The notes beneath the pieces are model-generated. The model was given only the letters and a program-made list of their open reading frames with translations, did no database searches and was not told the DNA's origin. Of a DNA stretch of 64,000 nt, positions 12,069 through 23,119 are shown one piece after another. The position numbers and the translations under genes were made by a program. Origin of the DNA: Chlorella sorokiniana (Eukaryota; Chlorophyta; Trebouxiophyceae; Chlorellales; Chlorellaceae); NCBI GenBank assembly GCA_025917655.1, contig CP084619.1, positions 2,585,001 through 2,649,000 of the forward strand, given 5' to 3'. The stretch's first letter is position 1, and every line of letters begins with the position of its first letter.

Positions 12069-13135
12069 GGTGGGTCAATCGAAATCAACAACGTCCATGA
12101 ACAGTCTGGCCGCCTGTGGGCGCCTGGAAACAGGAGGCCCAGGTGAGGAAAGCGCAGCGGCAGCTGAGCGCAAGCGCATAGCGCTGCCTCAACATCGAGG
12201 TTCCATGACGAGATGGGTCCGTGTTGACCAGGTGCTTACAGAAGAACTCCGGCGAGTCTTACTTCGATTCAGCTAAGCAGCGCTGTTGACGAGTTGAAAC
12301 AACCTGCCCAGCGGTCTGCGCCCTCACCCTTGGCAGCACGCTCCTCCCTTCTCATCCATCCGCTGCAGCTGTCGCTCACAGCGCAGCTGCGCTCTGGGCC
12401 TTACCGCGGCCAGGGCATGCGGCCTGCGCTCCTGCAGTGATCATGCAGCATGAGCAGCAGAGGGGGCGGGGGGGGACGACCATGCATGCTCGCTTGCCGC
12501 AGCAGTGGACGCGGGGGCAGTTTTGCGGGCACTCGCCGTGGGGACGCTGGCCAGCAGGCGCGATCTGTTAGCGGTAGGGTAGATGCTTGCCCCTGATGCT
12601 GAAGCATTTTGCAATCCATGTGCACGCCTGCAAGCAGCTTAAATGTAAACAGCGCGTTGGGTTCATCTGACATGGCAATGCCGGTCAGCAAGGCAGGTCT
12701 GAGTGCCCGCACGACTTCCTGCCGCTCCACGAAAGCTCACAGGAGCGCAGAAGGAGGCAGCATGGGATGGGGTCATCTGACTCGAGTCCCTAGGCAGTAC
12801 TCTCATCTACTTCTGTTAGTGCTGTAGCTGCGAGCTTAGCGGTGATGTAATGGGGGGAGTGATGCCGGAGGCAGGGGACCTCTGCGATATGCTCCTGGTT
12901 GTAGAGGCCAACCGAATTTAAGATCACACATCCCTTGGTTTAATCGCGGCACCCAGCCATTCACTCGTAACGCCGCCGCCATGCTGGAGGCGCCATTGGT
13001 GGACAGGTTTTTTCCAGGGTTGCGTGCGACTGCAGAGTAGCACATTTCTAACGTTAAAGTCAGGAGTCAAAGTCAACAAGTTCTCAGCAAAGTAATAGCA
13101 TGTATAGTCGGTCCCTTGACGGTCAGTTAGGCGGG
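12069..13135. other. Spacer between the large unrecognised gene and the BLD10-like gene
   Basis: Upstream region of the large unrecognised gene and 3' flank of the BLD10-like gene. A 90-codon minus-strand frame (12401-12673) is open but shows no recognisable domain. No RNA gene or repeat was seen. Confidence 0.45.
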
Positions 13136-16100
13136 CTAGTGCAGTGGCAACTCCAGCAAGGGCGCCAAACCAGCTGAGTTGCCACCTCCGCTGATGCTGC
13201 TCAGCCGGTGGGCCACGCTCTGCAGCGCACTGAATGCCGCCTGCAACTGCTTCTGCTGCTGTTTCTGCTGCTCAGGTGGTTGCGATGGCTGCTGCGAGGC
13301 ATCTGCCGGGCTTATGCCCGCACTTCCGGCTGTGCGTGGCGGCGGCAGCTGCAGGCTGCCAAGTGAGCTGTCAGGGCTGCGGGATGGCGGGGAGTGAAGC
13401 ATGTCCACGCTCTGCAGCAGCTCCTGAAAGTCGTACTGCGCCTGCTGGCGCAGCCGCCGCTCGGCCGCCAGCTCAGCTTCCACCGTGCGCCGCCGCCGCT
13501 CCTCTTCTTGCACTTGTGTGCAGCTGCTGTTCGCCGCCCAGGCCAGCCACGCTGCTCCCCCTGCTACCTCGTTCGCGCGGACGCCCCTCGGGGCTGCATC
13601 TATCGTGCGCGCTGGGCGCTGAAGCTCGCAAGCGCGCCAGCTCCCCTTGCATGTCCTGCTGCTCCCGCGCCAGCCTGGCACGCTCCGCATCCATGTCGGA
13701 CAACATGTCCAGCAGGCGATCATTCTCCTGAGACACATTGGGCGAATGGGAAGAGGTAGATTTTGCTTGGTGCCGAAGCACGAGCTACTGCGCAGCCTTG
13801 AACAGGAGCACTGCTGCCAAGAGGCCCCTGCTGCCCCCAAAGCCCTGCCGCCCCTGCTGGCCCAAAGCATAGCTGCCCCAAACATAGCAAGGCACACCAT
13901 CTGTAGATTGTCCAGTCTGCCTTCCGCATCGCCCGCCAGCTGCATCTGTCCGCCGGCTTGGTCCTGCGGGGCCACCAGTCGCTCCGCCAGCTCGCTGCTG
14001 TGCGACTCAAGCTCAGTAAGGCGGGCAGCAGCCGCCGGGAACGACGTCAGGCCCAGGCAGGGCCCCGCCTCCATGCCCTGCCCCTCCCGCTGCCCCTCCC
14101 GCTGCCGCACCTGCAGCTCCCTGAGCTCCGCCAGCTCAGCGCTGGCCGCCTGCAGCGCGGCCGCCGCGATGTCCCGCTCCCCGCCAGCGCCGCTGCCCGC
14201 CGCGCTGCGCGGCCGCCTCCGCCGCCAGCTCAGCGCAGCTCAGCTTCGCCTCCAGCAGTTCCTGGGCCAGCACCGCGCCGCGCTCCTCCGCCGCTTGGGC
14301 GCCATGGGAGGCCCCCGCCTCAAACTCCGCCGCCAGGCGGGAGCGCAGCTGGCCCAGCTCTTCGTCCTGGGCCTCACGCCGCTGCACAGTCAGCATCACC
14401 CACCGTCACAATGTGATCCTGTCATGGCGTGTTGCCAACACGCACGATACTGCGTGCAAGGGTGGTGCTCGTGCCAGAGCCGTGTGCCCGCCAGGCTTCC
14501 GACTGCGGGCAGCGGCGGCGTGCCCACCTGCACCAGCCCGTCCACCTGCCGCTGCAGCGTGGCCACCTGCTCCTCCAGCAGCCGCTTCTGCTCGCGCAGC
14601 GCGGTGGCGGCGCGCTCGGGGCCGCCTCGGCTGCCGCAGCGTCTCGCTTGTACTGGTCGGCGCGGGCGATGGCCAGCAGGCCCTCCAGCTCACCCACCCG
14701 CGCCTTCTCCAGAGAAACGCGCTGCTTCAACGCGTCAGAGTCTGGGGGAGGGGTGCGGCAGTGGGGGTGGAGGTGGTGTGTGTGCATGGGTTGCTGGGGC
14801 CAACCGTGACGCTAGAGTATGACAGCCGAGAATTGGAGGAGGCGCAGGGCGGCAATACCAAGGCACGGCCGCATCAAGCCCTTCCCCTACCCAACCCACC
14901 GGACTGTGCATCCGCCAGCTGCGCCTGCAGCACCCCAACGCTGCCCTCCGCATGCAGCAGCTGGCGCTGCAGAGCCTCTTGCGCTCGTTCCAGCTTGAAG
15001 CGGACCTGCAAGGAGCACAAGCATGTATGCGTGTGAGCTGGGTGGGTGTGGGGTGAGGTAAGGAGGGGTGGGGTGGGGTGGGGTCGGCGCTCGACTCGAT
15101 CGCATGACGGCCGCTGATTCTCCTCTGTGCACGTTGCGACCGACAGAGGCTGGCAGCCCCGAAGCACGCCAGCCAAGTCCAAGTCCCGCCCGCTGCAAGC
15201 TCGCCTGCTCCGCGGCTCTCAGCTGCTCCAGCAGCGCCTGCCGCTCCATGTCCAGCCCGCCCGCCGCCTCCTCGCCGCGCTGCTTGGCGCGGTTCACAGC
15301 GTCCAGCTGGCGCTCGTAGGCCTGGAAGGCGAGCGGCAGCACGGCTGGGCGGCTCAACCAGTGTGCGCAAGGGAAGCACTGGGGCAGCCATTGCTGCCAC
15401 AGTCACTGCTGCAAGTGGCCAGCGATCGGGGAGCGCTCAAAGCTGCGCAGGGCCCACCTGGAGGTCAGAAATGTACATGTTGATCTGGCTCTGGGCGCTG
15501 CGCTGCGCCTCGTGCAGACCCTCAATCTCCTGGCTGCGCGTCACCAGCTCTGCAGGCAGGGGAGGAGCCCGGCACATGTGCCTGCGCATCAGCGCCACCG
15601 CTGCGACGTCGTTGAAATGCCTGGCAGCTGAGCTGGACCACCCACCTGCGTCCCGGGCTTGCAGCTCTCGAGTGAGCTCCGCCAGCGACTGCTGCAGGCG
15701 CTGCGTTTCGTGGGACAGGCCCTCGTATGCCGTACGCAGCTCTGCGGGCAGCGGGGAGAGCATGCAGCGCTTGCATGCACTGAACCGTGCCCAGCTGATG
15801 ACCGCCGCACAGCGCCGACGCCCGCAGTCCCACCTGATGCATCCTGCTCGTGAGCCCGCGCCAGCTGCTCGTTGTAGAGGCTGCGCGTCTGGTGCAGCTT
15901 CACCTGCTCCGCAAGCTCCTGCCGCTCCGCCGCCATGCTGCTCAGCTGATGGCTGATGCCCTGCATGGCGCATGGGCGCGGCAGGGAATGACAGGCAAGA
16001 CTAAGGGAGGACCCATTGAGAGGTGGTCACACTCTTGAGCAGCAGCGGCCTCCTGCGGCCGCCGGGTGCAGAGGCCCATGCAACCGTGGCATCCAGCTGG

Positions 16101-19100
16101 GCAGCCCCGCCGCCGTGTGGTCCACGCAGCGCTCCGCACCTGGTTCTCCCTCACCAGCACCGCCAAGTCATCAGTCACCGCTCGGTACTCCTCTGTCAGG
16201 GCGGCGTGCTGTGCCTGCACCCCCACCAGCTGCTGCGACACTGAGTGGGCCTCCGCATGCTGTGCCTGCATCGCCTGCTCCTGCTCTGTCAGCCGTGAGT
16301 TTGCAGCAACCAAGTGCGCCTCGGCTGCAGCCAGGGCCCTGCAACAGCACAGCATGCAGCACGGTTGTCAATGCTTGGGAGCCCATGACTAGTGTCAGAA
16401 CCGCAGGGCAAGAAGTTTGCAACTGGGCAGCCAGCTCACTGTTCGGTGGCTTGCACTCGCTGTTGCTGCGCAGCCATGGCGCCAGCCTGGGCAGCAGCAG
16501 CCTCTGCTCGCCGGCCCAGCTCCGCCTGCAGGGCGCCCGCTCGGCATCCAGCGCTTCCACCATGCCCCTCAGATCCGCCACCTCCAGCCCAAGACGCTGC
16601 GATGAGCGATGGACAATGAGTACAGCACAAGGCAGCAGTGCAATGCAAGGCGAACCTGGGCCGGCCAGCTCGGCAGTCGCGACGGACCCATTCACCTGCA
16701 GACAGCCCCCGGAGCTCACCTGCACCTCTTCTGCCCCCGGGCCAGCTGCGCCTCAGCGTCGCTGTGCCGCACCTCTGCCGCACGCAGCTCCGTTGCCATG
16801 GCGTGCAGCTGGGCCATGTACTGCTGCACTGTACTGTCTGCCTGCATGCCCAGCGCCGACAGCTCCGCCACCTCATGGTTGCGCTCTTGCAGCTGGCGCT
16901 GCAGGTGCTCCAGAGCGGCGGCAGCACCACCGCTACCCTCCGTGTGAGCTTGCGCGGCAGTCGGCTCCTCCTGCAGCACCGCCACCTGACTTCCAGGCTG
17001 CTGCACCTGCTCCTGCTGTGCCCGCTCCCCTTGACGGGCGGTCCCCAGCTCTGGCTGCTGCTGGCTGCCAGCAACCGACCCAGCGGCCAGGCGCCACTCA
17101 TCGCTGCCCTCCGCTGCACATGCATCCACCTCGCCAGCCTTGACCATGCCTTGGATAGCAGCAGATGGCTGCCGGGCGACAGTGGCTGCCAGGGACGCAA
17201 CCTGCTGTTCGCTCTGCTCCAGCTTCACCTGCAGCTCTGTGCGCTCAAATTCCAGCCGGTCAACCTGTGCTAGCAAATCAGTGGCAGTTCCTGCTGCAGG
17301 CTGTTCTGGAACCGTGCCTGTTGGGCTCCCTAGAGCCTGCTCCACATTGTTTCCATTTGCTGCTGGAATCGACGTGGTGTCAACTTGTGTGCTGGTTGCT
17401 GACACAACCTTAGACAGCTGTCCCTCGGTGCATGAGAACTGGTGCTGCATGCGCTGAATCTCCTGCTCCAGCTGCTGCACCCGCCCCCGCAGCTTCTCAC
17501 ACTCGTCCCGGCTCTGCACTGCTGCCGCACTGGCCGCGTCCTGCGCTATCCTTGCGTCAGTCAGCTGTTGCGTGAGGGCTTCACACCGAGCCTGCAGATT
17601 TGCACTCTCATCCGCTTTGCGTCTGCACTGTGAGTTGCTGCTCGTGGGATGCTGCTGCTTCCCTGCAGCATGATCCGCTTCCAGCTGCTGGCACCGGCTT
17701 TGGGCCTTGCGCAGCGCGGCCTGCAGCCATGTGGCAGGCGTACCAATGGCGACACCGGCCGAAGAGGAACAAGCAAGCTGACGAGCGGTCCGTGCAGCGC
17801 GCCCGAGCCCTCCCCTCACCCACCTCTCGATGCTCCAGCCGGTCCCGCAGCTCCGCCACCTTGGCCTCCGCATGCGTCAGCTGCCCCTCCAGCAGCGCCT
17901 TCTCCGCCCGCACCGACTCCAGGGTGGCGCGCAGCCGTGCCAGCTTCTGCCGCGCCGCGCCCTCCCCCGCCGCTTGCTGCTGCATGCGCACCAGCGTCGC
18001 CTGCATGGCCTCCACCTCGCGTGCCACGCCCTCCCGCTCCGCGGCCAGCGCGTTGGCCCGCGCCTCAGCCTCGTGCTGCGCCTGCTGTGCTGCCTCCAGC
18101 GTGCTGCGATCCACTGCGCGGCGCTGCACCTCCACAAGCTCCGCAGTGAGAGTTTCCACCTGCAGAGCACACGCAAGGGACGGGCAACAGTGCCCAGCTG
18201 ATGCTTCACACCACGCGCGGCGGACCGAGAGGACCTGAAAGGCAGCGTGGTTCTTGTTGTTAGCCATGCCCCATGCTCGCCTGCTGGTTGAGATGCAGGA
18301 TGACCGCCTCATTCGCCTCTGTGCGGCAGCGCTGCGCCAGCTCATCCACGTCAGGGCCCCGCTCCAGCTGCACGGACAGCCGCTGTATCTCGCCGTCCCG
18401 CCTGGTCACAGCATCCTGATCGGCATGGGCAAGGCAGCGCAGCACGATTTGTTGCGCTTGTAAGGTGGGCCGGCTGCTATGCTGCTGAGAGGAGCAGGGC
18501 AGGCGTGCTCCGGATGTGTCGCAGCCTCCTGCTGCCGCAGGATGGGCATCTGGCTTGCACCCGCCCACCTTTGCCTGTTGCAGCTGCTCCAGCACAGCAT
18601 CCAACTCTGCGTCCCGCCGCCGCCCCTCAGCCTCCAGAGCCAGAATGCGGCTGTCGGCAGCCTTGATCAGGCTGATGGCCCCGCGCGACGTCTTGGGTGC
18701 GGCGGCAGGTGCCGGCCGTGGCTGCACCGGCGTGCTGAGAGTGATGCTGGAGTAGGCGGCCTGCAGCTCCGCCTCATCTGTTGCAGCCAAGGGTGGTGGT
18801 GGGGTACAATGCATAGACGCAGGTGCCAGGACGCGCAGCTGCGGTGGGCCTTGCCCCAGACAGCGGCGGCACATGCACAGTCGCTGCACGAACGCAGGCA
18901 GCGCAGTCACGCTGCTTGCTTGCTGGGCACTCACCTCCTGCATGCTGCTGATGAAAGCTGAGCAGGTCGCGCACTTTCACGCGCAGCCCGTCCCGCTCGC
19001 GCTCCACCGCCGCCGCCCGCTCCAGCGCCTGCTGCTTGCCAAACTGGAGGTCGGCGGCGCTCTGCTCCAGCAGCTTGCAGCGCTGGTGGGCCTCGGCCTG

Positions 19101-19500
19101 CTGGGCGGAGCGCGCGTCTGCCTCGCGCAGCAGGTCTTGATGCAGGCGGGCGTTTTCGCCTGTCAGGCGCCCCGCCTCGCGGCGCAACACCTCGACCTGA
19201 GAGAAAGGCGAGGGCAGACAGGTCAGCGAAGTGCGCTGGGCGCAAGCGACCTGCAGCTGACGGTGGCGACAAAAGAAGCGCGTGCCGCCATGCAATTGTC
19301 ACCTGGTACTGAAGCGTCTGCGAGGTTTGCCCTGCATCGCCAGCCGGCGCCTTGAGCGCGCGGTAGCTGTCGGTGGCCTGCACCAGGTCTCGCAGCAGCG
19401 CGGCCACCAGCGGGGCTGCCGCCGGAGTCAGGCCAGCGGTGTCGTAGGCTAGGCCCCGCAGCTGGCTGCGCAGCCCCGCATTGTGGGCGTCATCTGCCAT
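13136..19500 (-). CDS. BLD10: BLD10/CEP135-like centriole cartwheel protein
   Basis: Long coiled-coil protein encoded by many exons. The N-terminus matches CEP135/BLD10, the spoke-tip protein of the basal-body cartwheel. Exon 19303-19500 gives LAYDTAGLTPAAAPLV and LLRDLVQATDSYRALK. Exon 18935-19196 gives LTGENARLHQDLLREADARS and SAADLQFGKQQALERAA, corresponding to the ENARLSRENNELYLEL and ETADLKFLNNQY blocks of human CEP135. Exon 18569-18777 gives ADSRILALEAE (human DNRIQELQQE). Exon 18281-18415 gives GEIQRLSVQLERGPDVDEL and NEAVILHLNQQ (human REIERLSVALDGGRSPDVL, NEKLIAHLNIQ). The remainder is heptad-rich (for example QNEQLARAHEQ-like and LTEQEQAMQAQHAEAHSV) with a Gln-rich C-terminus ending at 13136. 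The intron after 18281 appears to be GC-AG. The start ATG at 19500 precedes the conserved block. N-terminal identity is strong by motif order; the coiled-coil body alone would not be diagnostic. Confidence 0.82.
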
Positions 19501-20272
19501 GCTGGACTGCCCTGTATGCGTGCTGTCTGGCCCCGCCGAGGCGAAGTCGCTCAAGAGGTGGGGTGATGGGCTCGCCACTGTCCGGAACCACTGCACAAGC
19601 ACGGGCTGAAGCCAATCTACAAGTTTAGGTGTCGCATGAGCTTGCTGCGGAGGGCCAACACCTGTCTGCCGGTCAACGCTCAGGCAGGCAAGGTGAAGGG
19701 CTGCGTCGCGGGGGCTATAAGGGCTCTTTCCACCCCAATTGAAAGTGATTGACAACTGCACGACGTCAATGGGTGGCCTCCCGCGTACTGCAGGACTGGC
19801 TGCTCTCCCGCCTGCTGCGTAAGCGGAGCATGGAAGCCCCTCTGCCGTGTTAAGCAGCCATCCACCCGAATTGGAATCATTGCACCTTGCCTGCCTTATC
19901 GCGCTCCTAATTGCTTTGTGACCGTGCGCCGGCGGCCTTGTGCCAATCTAGTTGAGTGCCCTTGGGTTGCCTCCAGGCCCGTTACTGCGGCTCATTGTGC
20001 AGTCCGGATTGCTCTCGTTACGCTGGCCTCGCGCGAGGGCACTCGCGGGCAGCCCTCTGCAGCAGGCCAGCCCGAGGCTGCAAGAGAGATGCCCGCTGCC
20101 TCCCCCTGCTGGAGCGCTCCAAAGGCAACCCCAGTTGGAGGTGAGCGTGTATTATCCACGGAAGGGGTGTCAACACGTCGACAGTGTCGTCCCCTCCCGA
20201 TCGCTGCGCCCAAACTCAAGTTTGCTATGCCTGCGGCTGCTTGCGCGCTGCAGGGCGCCTGGTAGTCGCCTG
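19501..20272. promoter_or_regulatory. Divergent promoter region between BLD10-like and GT47 genes
   Basis: 772 bp separating two head-to-head starts (19500 on minus, 20273 on plus). It must hold both promoters and 5' UTRs. No specific element was identified. Confidence 0.5.
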
Positions 20273-23072
20273 ATGGAGGGTTTCAGCCTCCCAGCAACCC
20301 CATCAAAGGCCAAACCCCGCCGTGGCCTCTGCTCCTTCACCACCCTCCTGGTTGTCTTCACCCTCCTTGCTGGTGAGTTGCCTGGTTGCCTACCACGCTC
20401 AATGGCTGCGTTATAGGCGCCGCCGCGGCCCGCGGGCCCTCGAACCGAACCTGTTGCTGTAGCGGAAGTGGCGTCTTTTACCCCCCTCCCGCCCCGCTGG
20501 ACTCACGCTGCCCTCTGGTTCGCGTCTCGTCCGTTCCGCAGGCATCTTCCTTTTCAGTCAGGAGCTGGGTGGCGGCACGAGCCGCACCGAGACGTACTAC
20601 CGCAAGGCGCTGGTGGCCAAGATTAACTTTGGCAAGGAAGGCCAGACGGTGACGGCCACCAGCGAGGAGTATCGCTCCACTGTGGACAGTGGCGCCGCTG
20701 CCAAGGCCGCTGCTGGCGCCGCGGCGGGCGCGGGTGGCGAGGGCTCGCACAGCGAACCGCGCACCGCCCTTGAGGTCAATGGCGACGGTGACGCCGATGG
20801 CGACGACTTTGATCTGCTGGGCGAGGACGAGGATGAAGGGGAGCACCCCGCTGCCACCTCCCAGCAGCAGCAGCAGCAGCAGCAGCAACAGCACGTGACG
20901 ACGGCGACCATACTGAAGGCCAGCAGCGGCAGTGTCGACCACGACACGCCCCTCACCCTCACCATCAGCGCCACCTCAGAGACGGATCTCGCGGGCAGCG
21001 GCCTCTCAGGCCAAGATGCGGCGCAGGCGCAGCTAGCCGATGCGCAGCAGCCCGCCACAGACGTAGTGCAGCAGCAGCAGCAACAGCAGCAGCAGGACGA
21101 GGAGGAGCAGCAGCAGCCTGCCGAGGTACAGGGGCGGCAGCTTCCGCCCAGGTGGAGCCCGAGGCGGACCCTGCGGAAGCCGCCGCCGCCTGGTGGTCCG
21201 ACGTGGTGGAGCCCGGCGGCGAGCGTGTGCAGAAGCTGCCTCACAAGACGCGGGACATCTCTGCCTCCCTGGCCACCGCAGGCGAGCGACAGGGCAGCTG
21301 GGCGGGGCCAATGTAGCGTGTGCGGCTGCTCGCAGACCGTTCGCTAATTGCTGCTGTTATGTTTGAAGGAGTCTGCCCGTCCGCCAAGCCCGCTGGCATG
21401 CGCTGCCAGACAGCTGCCCACCTCCTCCATCCCCCCCTTGCCTTGCATGGTTACGCATTGCCTGCTGGTTGTTCTCGGGCTGGCCCTCCTCTCCTGCCTT
21501 TCTGACCTGCTGCTGCTGCTGCTGCTGCAGTCACGTTTGACGAGGCGGCGGTGCCGGACCTTGTGGACTGCAAGATCGCAGTTATGGATGTGGATCAGCG
21601 CTGGGGGGGGTATATGGTGCGGGCAACTGCGACCTCGCCGACGACAAGGTGAGGGCGCCAGCTGGCGGGTGTGCAGCGATTCGCTGCGAGGCGTGCGGTC
21701 GCGTGGCCGCTGCATTTTTCACCAGCTTCTTGTGCAGTTTCACAGCAATCGATGCTTGCGTGGGTGGCTTTAAACAGCCGGCGAACAGGGCTGGGCACGG
21801 CTTGCGCTTACGTGCCTCCCCCTGCCACCCTTTGCCGTCGCTGCAGCTGTGGCCCTTTGCCTCTGCCGGGCGGGGCATCGATGGTCACGATTTGCTGCGG
21901 CCGGAGCAGTACCAGTACAGCATGGAGTACTGGATTTCCAAGGTGAGAGGGGAGAAGGAAGGGAATGCATGAGACAAACAGTCGGCAGGCTGCGTGAGGA
22001 TGATGGCGCTGTACCGTACAGCTTCTGCGCTGTTCGGAGTTGAGTTGGCGCTTGCATCGCTGGCATGCCGGCCCCACCTTCCTGCCCGCACACAGCTGCC
22101 GCAAGCTCTGCCTGCATGCAGCGCACCCCTTGGCAGATGGCTCGCCGCCGGAGCTTGCGCCGTGCTGCCTGGCCTCCCGCGTCGCCGGAGCCCCCTTTCC
22201 CCACCGATGTTGCCAACCCTGCCTGTCCTCCTTCTCCACTTCTCGCAGGCCATCCGCAACTCCTCGCGCTACTCAAAGGACACGGACTCTGCCGATTTCG
22301 TGTTTGTGGACATGAACTGCTACCACTCGGCCTGGATGGCGTGGCTGCACCCTCAGAATGAGGCGGGGCGCGTCGCCTCCCCGTCCCCGAGTACTACATC
22401 AAGCGCTCCTTCGCCAAGCTGCGCGGCATGACGCGGTGAGGCGGCCGCGCCGCAGCAGGATCCGCCGCCGCTTGCGGTCGTCTGCGCCTGCCCCAAGCGC
22501 TTGCCTGATGCAGCTTGGGGCCGTGGTGGGGCAACCCTGCCCTGCTGCTTGCTGCACGACCCCTGCCTCCCCTGGCTTCCCCTCAGCTTCCCCTGCCACC
22601 TTCCCCACAGCTTCCACGAGACCAAGGGCGGCGACTTTGGCATGGTGCACCCAGCACCCATGATGAAGGGCCTGTTCAGCGAGGAAATGGCCTGCGAGGA
22701 GTTTGCCTCGGTGCTCAACATGGTGAGGCGGCGGGGTTGCCACCGTCGCTGTGAACCCTCTTCCAGCCGCTGCTGCCTCTGCTGTGGCTGGTGCCCTGCT
22801 TGCGATTGTGGAGAGCGTGGTGCTTCAATGGGAAAGGGTCCCGCCAGACGCCCCCTGGCTGCGACTGCCTGCTGCCAGGGCCGCCGCCCTCCCTGCAGCC
22901 TGCGCTGGCGCCCACCCACCCTGGCTGTGCCCCGCCCTCCACCGCCTCCGCAGGTCCCTGAGCGGTCGTCGCTGTGCGTCTGGACCCAGGACTCGCACAC
23001 TCAGGGCAAGAGCGTGCTGCTGCCGTACGCCGCCGTTTCGGACATCGACTTGGATGTGAGCGTCGGGGGCTG

Positions 23073-23119
<47 letters not shown>

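Noticed and set aside
12401-12730. Minus-strand frame between the large orphan gene and BLD10
   Set aside because: It starts with GTG, its first ATG is internal, and the C-terminal half is Pro-rich low complexity.
21131-21156. A 26-bp intron that would also mend the GT47 frame
   Set aside because: It has GT and AG ends, but is far shorter than other introns here. A one-base error in the G4 run explains the break more simply and matches the breaks elsewhere.
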